Shown piece after piece: positions 7,165 through 15,826 of a stretch of DNA of 45,678 nucleotides. The notes below the pieces were generated by a model. It saw only the letters and a list, made by a program, of their open reading frames with translations, was not told the DNA's origin and ran no database searches. A program made the position numbers and the translations under genes. The stretch is from Belnapia moabensis DSM 16746 (GTDB lineage Bacteria; Pseudomonadota; Alphaproteobacteria; Acetobacterales; Acetobacteraceae), in assembly GCF_000745835.1 (NCBI RefSeq), contig NZ_JQKB01000045.1, positions 1 through 45,678 on the forward strand. Reading direction: 5' to 3'. The stretch's first letter is position 1. Each line of letters starts with the position of its first letter.

Positions 7165-9123
7165 TCATCCTGTCTTTGTCAATACCTCCGACACCTGGCG
7201 CTGCCAGGCCTCCCAGGCGGTGTCCGCCGCGGCGCCGGCCCGTTCGGCGGCGAGGCTCGCCTGGTTGAGCCGGCGCCGCGCCTCCTCCCGCTCCGCCCCG
7301 CTGCGGTCTTCCGCCGCCGCCCGCGCCCGGCCGAGCGCTGCCTCGGCGGTCGCGTATTGCCGGATCGCTGCGCGGGCCGTGTCCAGCAGCCGCCGCGCCT
7401 CGCCGAGCCCGGCGACGACGGCCTCCAGCGCCGGCCGCCCTGCCGCGTCTGGCGGGAGCCGTTGGAGCACCGAGCGCAGAGTCTCGAGGCTTCCCGCCCC
7501 GCCCGGCAGGCGCCGGAGGCTCGCCTCCACATCGATCTCCCGCCAGCGCAGCAGCACCGGGTCTCCGAGCCCCTGGTCAAGGATCGGCACCTCGGTCCGC
7601 CCGTCGCGCTCCCATGCGAACCGGAGTGTCGTGGGTGTGCCTTCCAGCACCGTCTCGGTCCGCAGGCCGAAATCTCCCTCGGCGACGATGGTGAAGAGAG
7701 GCTTAGCCCCGACCCGTCGCGGCAGGTCGAGCACCATCCGTCCCCGTGCTCCGCGCGGGTCGACGGCCAAGGCCACCTCTTCCCGGAGGATCGAGGCGAG
7801 GACGACGACGCCGCGCCGCAACTCCACCCCGACCGGCCGCTCCGCGCTGGCGGCGCTGGAGGTCATCGCCACGTCGCGGTCGCGCGCGAAAGCCAGCAGC
7901 CGCTGCTCGCCCGATTGCAGCGCGCGCAGTTGCGCATCGCCGAGATAGGCGCCCTTGGCGTCGAAGACCGCCGCCAGCCCGTCCGGCAACACCGCTCCGC
8001 CGGCGTTGCGGAGGCGCACGGCGTTGAGAGGGTTCCGCGCCTCGGTCTCCTGCACCCACCAGACCCGTTCCATCGGCAGGCGCGCATCGAGGAAGGGCAG
8101 GTTCGCCGTCTCGCCGCCGCGGACCGAGACGGGGGAGGGGAGGGTGAAGGCGACGCGCCCCGCCGTGCTCTCCGCCGCCGCCTGCGCCATTGCGGCGACC
8201 GGAGCCGGCGCTCCTTCCATGCGCATCGCCCGCATCGCAGGCGCGGGAGCCGCTGCCGGCATCGGCGGAAGCGGTGGTTGCGGCCCGGTATCCGCCGCAA
8301 CCTGCACCTGCTCCGCCGCCCGCACCGGTAGCTCCGGCCGCTCCACGCGGATCGGCGTATAGAGTGCCTGGCGATAGGCCGCTGGATTGCCGGAGACGAG
8401 CGAGAGCCGCACGCCGGCCCAATCCGCCCCGGAGCGGTTCTCGACCACCGCCCAGCCTTGCAACCGAGCCTCGCCCGTCGCCTCCGGCAGCAGCAAACGG
8501 TAGGAGGGTTTCCAGAGCGGCGCGCCCGTCACCGTGGCGAAGGAGACTTCTCGCGCCACATCCGCGCGGAGCCGGATCTCCACTTGCCGTTCATCCGCTG
8601 CACGGGCCGCTGCCAGCGCCTCCGCTGCCCGCGCGATGCGAGCCGCGAGCGCGGCATCGGTGAGCTGTACCTCCTCCCCCTCGCGCAGCAGCAGCAGGCG
8701 CAGGCCCGTCTCGCTCAACAGGGAGACGCGGAGTCCGCCCTCCGCCTCCTCGGCATCGGCGAGGCGCCCCGTGCTGCCCCCGGCCTGCACCACCTGACCG
8801 CGCAGCGCCCGCAGCAGGCTCGCGCGGTTCTCGAAATCCATCGGCTTCAGAGGCAGGCCGCGAAAGGCTTCCGCCTCGATTTCCTGCGCCGGCAGCCTGA
8901 GCCCCTCGACGGTGCCGGCCGGGTCACGCAGCACCAGGCTTTTCAACACATCGTCGACATCCTCGACCGGCACGCGGAAGGTGATCGTTGCGCCCGGCTC
9001 CAGCCGGCCGCCGCGCTCGATCTCGGCGAGGCCGGCATTGGACAGCGTCACCGCCCGCACCGGCAACTCCTCGGCGAGCGCAGGGGAGGCGAGGCAGGCG
9101 GCGAACAGCAGGGCACGGCGCAT
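7165..9123 (-). CDS. DUF4139 domain-containing exported protein
   Basis: A 652-residue protein with a Sec signal peptide (hydrophobic residues 4-16, cleavage after the LA at 16-17) and the features of the DUF4139 family: an N-terminal beta region (AVTLSNAGLAEIERGG), a central segment LWKPSYRLLLPEATGEARLQGWAVVENRSGADWAGVRLSL split over the family core, and a C-terminal, strongly charged Ala/Arg/Glu coiled coil (last 100 residues). A low-complexity Ala/Pro/Met linker lies near 285-315. The family is uncharacterised and sometimes labelled mucoidy inhibitor MuiA-like. It follows the MFS gene by 17 nt on the same strand and may be cotranscribed with it. Likely periplasmic; function unknown. Confidence 0.82.
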   Translation of the reverse strand: MRRALLFAACLASPALAEELPVRAVTLSNAGLAEIERGGRLEPGATITFRVPVEDVDDVLKSLVLRDPAGTVEGLRLPAQEIEAEAFRGLPLKPMDFENRASLLRALRGQVVQAGGSTGRLADAEEAEGGLRVSLLSETGLRLLLLREGEEVQLTDAALAARIARAAEALAAARAADERQVEIRLRADVAREVSFATVTGAPLWKPSYRLLLPEATGEARLQGWAVVENRSGADWAGVRLSLVSGNPAAYRQALYTPIRVERPELPVRAAEQVQVAADTGPQPPLPPMPAAAPAPAMRAMRMEGAPAPVAAMAQAAAESTAGRVAFTLPSPVSVRGGETANLPFLDARLPMERVWWVQETEARNPLNAVRLRNAGGAVLPDGLAAVFDAKGAYLGDAQLRALQSGEQRLLAFARDRDVAMTSSAASAERPVGVELRRGVVVLASILREEVALAVDPRGARGRMVLDLPRRVGAKPLFTIVAEGDFGLRTETVLEGTPTTLRFAWERDGRTEVPILDQGLGDPVLLRWREIDVEASLRRLPGGAGSLETLRSVLQRLPPDAAGRPALEAVVAGLGEARRLLDTARAAIRQYATAEAALGRARAAAEDRSGAEREEARRRLNQASLAAERAGAAADTAWEAWQRQVSEVLTKTG

Positions 9124-9140
9124 GGCGGACTCCCGGGATG

Positions 9141-10280
9141 CTATCCGCCCAGCTTAGCCGATCCGCGCAGCAACCCCACCGCTCCCGCAAATCCGGCGAG
9201 CGAGAAGCCGAGACCCATGGCAAAGACCACCAGATGGCTCTCCCCGGTCGCGGCGAAGAGCGCCGCCAGGCCAAACCCCACCACGGTCTGCATCACCGCG
9301 AAGACCGCGGTGCAGCGCACCCAGAGCCCGGTCGCCCGCGTCCCCGCTACCTCCCGGCAGACGGTCAGCGTCACCGCCGTCACCCCGACTGCAGCAAAGC
9401 CTGCCGCCGCCGCTGCGGGCAGCACCAGCACCGGCCAGGGCGGCAAGGTCAGCGCCAGCGCCACCGACTGCACCGCAAGCCAGATCGCCAGCGCGCACCG
9501 TCCGCCGATCCGGTCCGTCACCCGCCCGGAGAGAATGCCGCCCGCCACGCCGACCAGCCCGAAGACCAGCCAGATCGCCGCGCCGACGCCCAGGCCCAAT
9601 CCACGACCGCGCGCCGCGAGATCGGCCAGATACACCATGGGCGGCACCATGCCCGCAGCATGCAGGCCGTAGGTTGCGATGAGTAGCCGCGCCCGCGGCG
9701 GCGCCTCGGCCGCCTCGCCGGTCAGCAGCATCCTTGGCCAGCGTGGATGGGCAAAGGCCCAGAGGGCGAGCGCAAGCGCCGACAGCCCCAGCCATGCCAT
9801 TGGCAGGCCGGCCGGCAGCAGCACCGGCACCGCCACGGCCCCGGTGGCGATCCCGAGCCCCACCCCGGCGATGACGATGCCGCCCGCCGCCCCGCGCCGC
9901 TCCGGCACTACCGAGGCCTGGGTTGCCGGCCCTGCCAGCGCCATCAGCAGCCCGCCGCCGATCCCGGCCAGCGTCCGCCAGGCGAGGAACCAGCCGAATC
10001 CGCCGTTCCAGGCGCAGGCCGCAAGCGCCAGCACTACCAGCCCCATGCCGCAATCAAGCAGCCCCGGCACGCCGAGCCGCCGTGCAATTCCTCGCCCGCC
10101 CAGGATTCCGATCAGGTAGCCGAGCAGCGCCGCCGCCCCCAGCGTCCCCGCCTGACCGCCATCGACCCAGCCGGCGGTCACCATGGCGGGAAACAGCGGC
10201 ACATAGGCGAAGCGCGCTAGGCCGTTGCCGGAGGCCGTGGCCGCCGCACCGGCCAGCGCATATCGAAGGAAGAGGCTCAC
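9141..10280 (-). CDS. YbfB/YjiJ family MFS transporter
   Basis: About 379 residues with 12 predicted hydrophobic helices. The first helix carries the YbfB/YjiJ hallmark GNGLARFAYVPLFPAM, so this is an inner-membrane major-facilitator carrier of that subfamily, whose substrates are mostly unknown. The start is uncertain: GTG 10280 begins directly before the first helix, while the frame stays open to 10397, which would add a polar, unconvincing leader. No strong ribosome site supports either. The gene is divergent from the sulfite reductase operon and 17 nt upstream of the DUF4139 gene. Confidence 0.85.
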   Translation of the reverse strand: MSLFLRYALAGAAATASGNGLARFAYVPLFPAMVTAGWVDGGQAGTLGAAALLGYLIGILGGRGIARRLGVPGLLDCGMGLVVLALAACAWNGGFGWFLAWRTLAGIGGGLLMALAGPATQASVVPERRGAAGGIVIAGVGLGIATGAVAVPVLLPAGLPMAWLGLSALALALWAFAHPRWPRMLLTGEAAEAPPRARLLIATYGLHAAGMVPPMVYLADLAARGRGLGLGVGAAIWLVFGLVGVAGGILSGRVTDRIGGRCALAIWLAVQSVALALTLPPWPVLVLPAAAAAGFAAVGVTAVTLTVCREVAGTRATGLWVRCTAVFAVMQTVVGFGLAALFAATGESHLVVFAMGLGFSLAGFAGAVGLLRGSAKLGG

Positions 10281-10384
10281 GCGGGGAAGTCTAGGCGCCA
10301 GCGCCAGCCTGGGCGATGTGCCGTGAACCACAATCGTAACACGTGAATAAGAGTGATTTTGTCGCCAAATCCACGCCTCGTGTC

Positions 10385-10413
10385 TTGTTGCCTGCAAGGG
10401 CGATCGTTAAATA
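10385..10413 (+). promoter_or_regulatory. Candidate promoter of the sulfite reductase operon
   Basis: TTGTTG (10385-10390) and TAAATA (10408-10413) are separated by 17 bp and lie about 40 bp upstream of the DUF2849 start, in the AT-richest part of the intergenic stretch 10281-10450. Each hexamer matches the sigma-70 consensus only partly, so this is a suggestion. Confidence 0.25.
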
Positions 10414-10450
10414 CGGGGCAACTCTCCCGCCGTGCAGGATATCCGCCGCA

Positions 10451-10753
10451 ATGAGCACCAAGGCGAAGGCCCGCCCAGCCACAGCTCCCGTGGTCTTCAC
10501 TGCCAATCGCCTGCGCGACGGCCGCGTCGTCTGGTTCGGCGCTGAGGGCACTTGGCGCGACCGCATCGACGGGACGACACCATTCGCTCCTGCCGCCGCC
10601 GAGGAGGGTCTCGCCCTCGCTCAGCAGGGCGAGCGGGACCAGCAGGTGGTGGGCGTCTATGCCGTCGAGGTCGACCCGGCTGGCCCTACCCCCCTTAAAT
10701 TCCGCGAGCGCCTGCGCGTGCAGGGGCCGAGCGTCGCGGCGGAGGCTGCCTGA
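10451..10753 (+). CDS. DUF2849 domain-containing protein of the sulfite reductase operon
   Basis: A 100-residue protein beginning with a short basic segment, then VVFTANRLRDGRVVWF and a second block QQVVGVYAVEV, the pattern of DUF2849. In alphaproteobacteria this domain is regularly encoded just before the sulfite reductase gene, and the same order is seen here (3 nt before the cysI start). No catalytic motif is evident; a role in supporting or regulating sulfite reduction is inferred from that neighbourhood. ATG 10451 was chosen as the first Met before the conserved core; the frame is open upstream to 10343 without a good ribosome site. Confidence 0.85.
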   Translation: MSTKAKARPATAPVVFTANRLRDGRVVWFGAEGTWRDRIDGTTPFAPAAAEEGLALAQQGERDQQVVGVYAVEVDPAGPTPLKFRERLRVQGPSVAAEAA

Positions 10754-10755
10754 GC

Positions 10756-12423
10756 ATGAACGCCCTCACTCCCCCGCAATACGCCCGCACCTATCGCTAT
10801 GACGAGATCGACCGCGAATTCCTCCAGGAGCGCATCGCCGAATTCCGTGGCCAGGTGGAGCGCCGCCTCGCCGGCGAACTGACCGAGGACGAGTTCAAGC
10901 CGCTGCGGCTGATGAACGGCCTCTACCTCCAGTTGCATGCCTACATGCTTCGCGTGGCGATCCCCTACGGCCTGCTGAACAGCGCCCAGCTGCGTCAGCT
11001 CGGCAAGATCGCCCGTCGCTGGGACCGCGGATTCGGCCATTTCACCACGCGCCAGAACATCCAGTTCAACTGGACGAAGCTGGAGGACGTGCCGGCGATG
11101 CTGGAGGCGCTGGCCGAGGTGGACATGCACGCCATCCAGACCAGCGGCAATTGCATCCGCAACACCACAACCGACGAGTATGCCGGCGCCAGCCCGGACG
11201 AGGTGGTGGACCCGCGCGTCTATGCCGAGATCCTGCGGCAGTGGTCGACGCTGCACCCGGAATTCACCTGGCTGCCGCGGAAGTTCAAGATCGCCATCAC
11301 CGGCGCGCCGCATGACCGCGTTGCGGCCCAGGTGCACGATGTGGGCGTGCTGGCCAAGCGCAACGAGCGCGGCGAGGTCGGCTTTGAGGTGCATGCCGGC
11401 GGGGGCCTGGGGCGCACGCCGATCATCGCCCGCAAGCTGCGCGACTGGGTGCCGGAGGCGGAGTTCCTCGCCTATATGGAAGCCGTGCTGCGCGTCTATA
11501 ACGCTCTCGGCCAGCGCGACAACATCTACAAGGCACGCATCAAAATCCTGGTCCGCGACCTCGGCGACGAGTTCACGCAGATGGTCGAGCGCGAATACGA
11601 GCGCATGCCGCGTGACAAGTACCGGCTCGATCCGGAGATCGTCGCTGCCATCGCCGCGCATTTCGCGCCGCCCCCGTTTGCTGCGCTCGACGACCAGCCG
11701 CTCCCCGAGGACCCCGAGTTCCGCCAATGGGCCGAGGCGAGCGTCCGCGCCCACAAGAAGCCGGGCTATGCCTCGGTCACCATCTCGCTGAAGCCGATCG
11801 GCGGCATCCCCGGCGATGCCAGCGCCGAGCAGATGGAGGCCGTCGCCGACCTTGCGGAGCGGCACTCCTTCGGCGAGATCCGTGTCACCCATGTGCAGAA
11901 CCTCGTTCTGCCGCATGTCCGGCAGGAGGATCTGCACGCGCTCTGGCAGGGGCTTCGTGCCGCCGGACTGGCGACGCCGAATATCGGCCTGATCAGCGAC
12001 ATCATCGCTTGCCCGGGGATGGACTACTGCGCGCTGGCCACCGCCCGCAGCATCCCCATCGCCCAGCGCATCAGCGAGCGCTTCGCCTCGCTCGACCGTC
12101 AGCACGATATCGGCGAGTGCTTCATCAACATCTCCGGCTGCATCAATGCCTGCGGGCATCACCATGTCGCCCATATCGGCATCCTCGGCGTCGATAAGCG
12201 CGGCGAGGAGGTCTACCAGATTACCCTCGGCGGCTCGGCGACCAACGACGCCGCCATCGGCGAGCTGATCGGCCCTGCCTTCTCCTACGACGCGGTCGTC
12301 GATGCGGTGGAGACGCTCATCACCACCTATATCGCCCATCGCGCAGCGGGCGAGCGCTTCATCGACACCTACCGCCGGATCGGCGTGATGCCCTTCAAGG
12401 ACGCCCTCTATGCCCCTGCTTGA
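10756..12423 (+). CDS. cysI: Nitrite/sulfite reductase, siroheme and 4Fe-4S subunit (CysI-like)
   Basis: A 555-residue siroheme enzyme predicted to reduce sulfite to sulfide with six electrons in assimilatory sulfur metabolism. The four cluster/siroheme cysteines form the classical C-x5-C...C-x3-C pattern at about 419, 425, 462 and 466 (CPGMDYC and GCINACG). Two ferredoxin-like half-domains can be traced (TRQNIQFNW near 100; EIRVTHVQNLVLP near 375). The partner genes DUF2849 and DUF934 indicate sulfite rather than nitrite as substrate. No flavoprotein subunit is adjacent, so ferredoxin or another small donor is likely. The DUF934 start overlaps the end by 14 nt. Confidence 0.92.
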   Translation: MNALTPPQYARTYRYDEIDREFLQERIAEFRGQVERRLAGELTEDEFKPLRLMNGLYLQLHAYMLRVAIPYGLLNSAQLRQLGKIARRWDRGFGHFTTRQNIQFNWTKLEDVPAMLEALAEVDMHAIQTSGNCIRNTTTDEYAGASPDEVVDPRVYAEILRQWSTLHPEFTWLPRKFKIAITGAPHDRVAAQVHDVGVLAKRNERGEVGFEVHAGGGLGRTPIIARKLRDWVPEAEFLAYMEAVLRVYNALGQRDNIYKARIKILVRDLGDEFTQMVEREYERMPRDKYRLDPEIVAAIAAHFAPPPFAALDDQPLPEDPEFRQWAEASVRAHKKPGYASVTISLKPIGGIPGDASAEQMEAVADLAERHSFGEIRVTHVQNLVLPHVRQEDLHALWQGLRAAGLATPNIGLISDIIACPGMDYCALATARSIPIAQRISERFASLDRQHDIGECFINISGCINACGHHHVAHIGILGVDKRGEEVYQITLGGSATNDAAIGELIGPAFSYDAVVDAVETLITTYIAHRAAGERFIDTYRRIGVMPFKDALYAPA

Positions 12424-12907
12424 GGATGGCCGCCTGCGGCCCGACGACTGGACCCATGTTGAAGACGAGGCGCCACTCCCCGAGGGGCCCGCGATCGTCA
12501 GCCTTGCCCGCCTCCGCGCGGAGGCCGCAAGCCTCGCCGGCCGCAACGCGCCGCTCGGCGTCGCCCTGCCGCCCGAGACGCAGCCTGAGGAGATCGCGCC
12601 CTTCCTCGACCGCCTCGCCCTCATCGCGGTGAAGATGCCGAAGTCGAAGGATGGCCGCGCCTTCACCCAGATCCGGGCGCTGCGCGAGCACCACGGCTTC
12701 GCCGGCGAGATCCGCGCGGCTGGCCACATCCTCCCTGACCAGTACGCCATGCTGCTCCGTTGCGGCGTGACAACCGTGGAGGTGCCGGAGGGCACGAAGC
12801 CCGAGACATGGGCGCGTTCGCGCGACACCATCCGCATCGCCTACCAGGCGGCGCAGGGGGCGGACCGCCCGCTCTCCCTGCTCCGCCGCAAGCTGGAGCT
12901 CGCCTGA
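12410..12907 (+). CDS. DUF934 domain-containing protein (sulfite reductase-associated)
   Basis: A 165-residue protein matching the DUF934 pattern: VALPPETQPEEIAPFLDRLALIAV, then KSKDGRAFTQIRALRE, then GHILPDQYAMLLRCGV, which looks like a TIM-barrel-derived fragment. DUF934 genes are typically sandwiched between cysI and cysH in alphaproteobacteria. Here it starts inside the 3' end of cysI (14-nt overlap), but the next gene is a Bug receptor, not cysH. Function unknown; probably an accessory protein for sulfite reduction. Confidence 0.88.
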   Translation: MPLLEDGRLRPDDWTHVEDEAPLPEGPAIVSLARLRAEAASLAGRNAPLGVALPPETQPEEIAPFLDRLALIAVKMPKSKDGRAFTQIRALREHHGFAGEIRAAGHILPDQYAMLLRCGVTTVEVPEGTKPETWARSRDTIRIAYQAAQGADRPLSLLRRKLELA

Positions 12908-13863
12908 TGCGCCGCCGCAGCCTGCTGGCTCTCGCCGCCGCCAGTCTCGCCACCCCTGCCTTCGCGCAGGCCTGGCCGGCCGAGCGAACCATCCGCATCA
13001 TCGTTCCCGTCGCCGCCGGCGGCAGCCAGGATATCGTCGCCCGCCTGCTCGCTCGCCACCTGACCGACACGCTCGGCCAGAATGTCGTGGTCGAGAACCA
13101 GCCCGGCGCCGGCAGCAATATCGGCTACGAGGCTGCCTCCCGCGCCAGGCCGGACGGCTATACGCTGCTCGCCGGCTCGGACAGCCTTTCCATCAACCGC
13201 ACGCTTTTCCCGCATCTCAGCTTCGATCCGGTCGAGGCCTTCGCCCCCGTCGCCCGCGCCGTCCGCGTTCCGCAAATCCTTGTCGTCCGCGCCGACAGCA
13301 GCGCACGGACGCTGGAGGAATTCATTGCTGCGACCCGCCGCAGCCCGGTCGCTGTCGGCACGCCGGGCAATGGCAGCCTCGCCCATCTCCTCGGCGAGCA
13401 GATCCAGTCGGCCGCGGAGGTGCGCTGGACCCACATCCCCTATCGCGGCGGCGCGCTGGCGGTGAACGACCTGCTCGGCGGCAGCCTGCAGGGCGTCATC
13501 ATCAATATCGGCGCGGTGACGGACCATGTCCGCGCCGGGCGCATGCGCGGCCTCTTCGTCTCCAGCGCCGGGCGCGCGGCGGGCCTGCCCGATGTCCCAA
13601 CCCTCGCCGAGGCCGGCATGACCGGCGCCGAGGCGGTCGGCTGGCACGGCATCGTCGCGCCGCGCGGCACCGACCCGGCCATCATCGCCCGGCTCAACGC
13701 CGCCATCGCCGAAGTCCTGGCGAAGCCCGAGGTTGCCGAGCGCATCGCCGCCCTTGGCCTCGAGCCGGTGAACGAGAGCCCCGAGGCCCTCGGCACCCTC
13801 ATCCGCGCCGATGCCGGCCGCTGGGCCGAGACTATCCGTCGCGCCCGCATCCAACCCGACTAG
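12907..13863 (+). CDS. Bug-family substrate-binding protein coupled to the sulfite reductase operon
   Basis: A 318-residue periplasmic receptor with a short signal (MRRRSLLALAAAS, cleavage after AFAQ near 21) and the Bug landmarks PVAAGGSQD, VVVENQPGAGSN, RPDGYTLLAG and IPYRGG. The ATG overlaps the DUF934 stop (TGATG), so it is translated with the sulfite reductase genes. Its place in a sulfur-assimilation operon suggests a sulfur-containing organic acid, such as a sulfonate, as ligand, though gene-order chance is possible. No TctA/TctB partner is nearby. It is followed by the hairpin at 13886-13911, which may end or attenuate the operon. Confidence 0.88.
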   Translation: MRRRSLLALAAASLATPAFAQAWPAERTIRIIVPVAAGGSQDIVARLLARHLTDTLGQNVVVENQPGAGSNIGYEAASRARPDGYTLLAGSDSLSINRTLFPHLSFDPVEAFAPVARAVRVPQILVVRADSSARTLEEFIAATRRSPVAVGTPGNGSLAHLLGEQIQSAAEVRWTHIPYRGGALAVNDLLGGSLQGVIINIGAVTDHVRAGRMRGLFVSSAGRAAGLPDVPTLAEAGMTGAEAVGWHGIVAPRGTDPAIIARLNAAIAEVLAKPEVAERIAALGLEPVNESPEALGTLIRADAGRWAETIRRARIQPD

Positions 13864-13885
13864 CATCGCGGTTCAGTGGTGCTAG

Positions 13886-13911
13886 GCTCCCTCGGAAAGA
13901 CCCGAGGGAGC
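13886..13911 (+). promoter_or_regulatory. Hairpin that includes the serine hydrolase ribosome site
   Basis: GCTCCCTCGG (13886-13895) pairs perfectly with CCGAGGGAGC (13902-13911) across a 6-nt loop. The right arm contains GAGGGAG (13904-13910), the apparent Shine-Dalgarno site for ATG 13918. There is no T-run after it, so a simple intrinsic terminator is less likely. In RNA this would hide the ribosome site unless opened. Confidence 0.55.
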
Positions 13912-13917
13912 ATGTCC

Positions 13918-15042
13918 ATGACCTTCCCGCTGCCCGAATCCAACCCCGAGGCGCTGAACCTCGATCCACGGCCGCTCGCCCGTCTCTGCGCCATCATCGA
14001 GCGCCATATCGGCGAGGGTCATCACCCCGGCGCGCAGGTCGCCGTTGCACGCCACGGCAAGCTCGCCCTCTTCCGTCATTTCGGCGAGGCACGGCTCGGC
14101 ACGCCGGCGACGGCCGAGACGCTTTTCCTGATGTATTCCAACACCAAGGTCGTCACCGCTTCGGCGCTCTGGCTGCTGGCGGAGGAAGGGGCGCTCCGCT
14201 TCTCCGACCCCGTCGCCCTGCACGTCCCGGAATTCGCGTCCCATGGGAAGGGTGACATCACCATCCTGCAGCTGCTGACCCATCAAGGCGGCTTTCCCTC
14301 CGCGGTGGTGCCCGCCGAGTGCTGGGCCGACCATGCGCTGCTGCGCAAGACGGTGAGCGATTTCACCCTCGAATGGACGCCCGGCAGCCGCGTGCAGTAC
14401 CACCCGACCGCCGCTCACTGGGTGGCGGCGGTGCTGGTCGAGGCCATCACCGGCCAGGACTTCCGCACCTTCATCCGTGAGCGCATCCTCGCCCCGCTCG
14501 GCCTCGCCGATGAGGTCATCATCGGCATGGCGGAGGCGCAGCTGCCCCGCGCCGCCGAGATCTACGACCCGAAGCAGGAGGGCGCCTTCATTCCTCGCGC
14601 GGCGGAGAACACCGCCGCCCACCACGCCGCCGGCATTCCAGGCGGCGGTGGCTACGGTACGGCGCGCGGCATGGCCGCCTTCTACCAGGCGCTTGCCCAT
14701 GGGGGTGCTCTCAACGGCACTCGCCTCTTTTCCCCGCGCATGATCGAGTTCGTGACGCGCAATTTCACCGGCGACCGCATCGACGACTATATGGGCATCC
14801 CGATGCATCGCGGCCTCGGCCCGCATTCTCGCGGCGAGACGCCGGTCGCGCGGGGCCTGGGCACGATCGCCCATCCGCGCACCTTCGGTCATGGCGGCGT
14901 CGGCTCCTCCTATTGCTGGGCGGATCCGACGAGCGGAACATCCTTCGCGTTCTTCTCGAACTGCCGGCAGACCGAAGCCTTCCACAACCAGCGCATGGAT
15001 GTGCTCAGCAGCCTCGCCCATGCCGCCATCCTGCCTGACTAG
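13918..15042 (+). CDS. Serine hydrolase, class C beta-lactamase/esterase family
   Basis: A 374-residue protein of the penicillin-binding/class C beta-lactamase fold. The nucleophile motif S-x-x-K is SNTK (74-77), a Tyr that may serve as base is at 161 (QYHPT) and the third motif reads GHGG near the C-terminus. No signal peptide is visible, so it is probably a cytoplasmic esterase or peptidase of the EstB type and not a drug-resistance enzyme. ATG 13918 was chosen because GAGGGAG lies 8 nt upstream; an in-frame ATG at 13912 is too close. The stop overlaps that of the convergent gene by 3 nt. Confidence 0.85.
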   Translation: MTFPLPESNPEALNLDPRPLARLCAIIERHIGEGHHPGAQVAVARHGKLALFRHFGEARLGTPATAETLFLMYSNTKVVTASALWLLAEEGALRFSDPVALHVPEFASHGKGDITILQLLTHQGGFPSAVVPAECWADHALLRKTVSDFTLEWTPGSRVQYHPTAAHWVAAVLVEAITGQDFRTFIRERILAPLGLADEVIIGMAEAQLPRAAEIYDPKQEGAFIPRAAENTAAHHAAGIPGGGGYGTARGMAAFYQALAHGGALNGTRLFSPRMIEFVTRNFTGDRIDDYMGIPMHRGLGPHSRGETPVARGLGTIAHPRTFGHGGVGSSYCWADPTSGTSFAFFSNCRQTEAFHNQRMDVLSSLAHAAILPD

Positions 15043-15551
15043 CCGAGCATCTCGCGGAAGGAGAGGGACATGGTCGTCACCGCCGCCTCGAAGCAGGGCT
15101 TCAGGGCGCGCGGGAACTCGATCCAGAGCGTGCCAATCATCCGTCCGTCCGCCGGGATCAGGCTGCGCCGGTAGAAGATCCGGCCAGCCATGAAGCCGGA
15201 GAGTACGAACCAATTATCCCTGGTGCGGCTATAGGTGATTTCGCCGCCGCTGTTCCCGGTGATGTCCTGGCGAGCTTCGGCCATCACCGAGACCAAATCC
15301 TGCCGCAAGCCGTTGGGGATCGCCGTCACCGTAGCGCTGGCCTGCCCGTCGAGGCTGACGAAGCGCACCGTGTCCAGCGCTGCCGATGCGAGCGAGAAAC
15401 TGTCCGGGTAACGCATCCGCAGCCCAAGCTCCGGGCTACGCCAGTCCAGCACCCGCGATTCCGTCGGCAGGGTGCAGCTGAGGTCTGCCGCCCGCCCCGC
15501 CATGGGCAGGCTGAGCGCCAGCGCCACTACCTGGCGCCTGGTGCCTTTCAA
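15039..15551 (-). CDS. Exported protein of unknown function, TTG start
   Basis: A 170-residue protein with a signal-like start (KGTRRQVVALALSLPMAGRAADLS) and two cysteines likely in the mature part (SCTLPTES; KPCFEA). The body is beta-rich, with WRSPELGLRMRYPDSFSL and IFYRRSLIPADGRMIGTLWIEFP. I recognise no family with certainty; periplasmic or secreted is likely. The start is TTG 15551, preceded by AGAGG and overlapping the upstream acetyltransferase stop as TTGA. The frame is open much further upstream, but that would run through the acetyltransferase gene. Confidence 0.7.
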   Translation of the reverse strand: MKGTRRQVVALALSLPMAGRAADLSCTLPTESRVLDWRSPELGLRMRYPDSFSLASAALDTVRFVSLDGQASATVTAIPNGLRQDLVSVMAEARQDITGNSGGEITYSRTRDNWFVLSGFMAGRIFYRRSLIPADGRMIGTLWIEFPRALKPCFEAAVTTMSLSFREMLG

Positions 15552-15826
15552 CCTCTGGCGACCATGGCTCCGTATTCGGGATGTCGCTCGATGTAACCTG
15601 CGACGAAGCTGCAACTCGGCACCACCGTCACCCCTTCGGCTCGCAACCTGTCCAGGGTGCCACGCACCAGGGCCGAGCCGATGCCTTTTCCTTCCAGCGC
15701 CTGAGGCACCTCGGTGTGGAAAAGTTCGACCGTATCGCCCTCTCGGCGATAGGCGATGAAGGCAAGCGCATCCCCGGCCGCGAGCTCGAAGTGCTGCGCC
15801 GTGGCATTGTCCCTGACCTGGCTCAT
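15548..15826 (-). CDS. Small GNAT-type N-acetyltransferase (YjdJ-like)
   Basis: A 92-residue one-domain GNAT protein. It shows FIAYRREGDTVELFHTEVP, the acetyl-CoA-binding loop GKGIGSALVRGTLD, and VVPSCSFVAGYIERHPEY near the C-terminus, all typical of the short YjdJ/Gtn1-like group. Substrate unknown. ATG 15826 overlaps the upstream stop (ATGA), which favours it over the earlier ATG at 15844. Middle gene of three coupled genes on the minus strand. Confidence 0.85.
   Translation of the reverse strand: MSQVRDNATAQHFELAAGDALAFIAYRREGDTVELFHTEVPQALEGKGIGSALVRGTLDRLRAEGVTVVPSCSFVAGYIERHPEYGAMVARG

Noticed and set aside
10657-12837. A 726-codon open frame on the minus strand
   Set aside because: It lies antisense to cysI and DUF934, has no family-like motifs, and its composition is that of a high-GC shadow frame.
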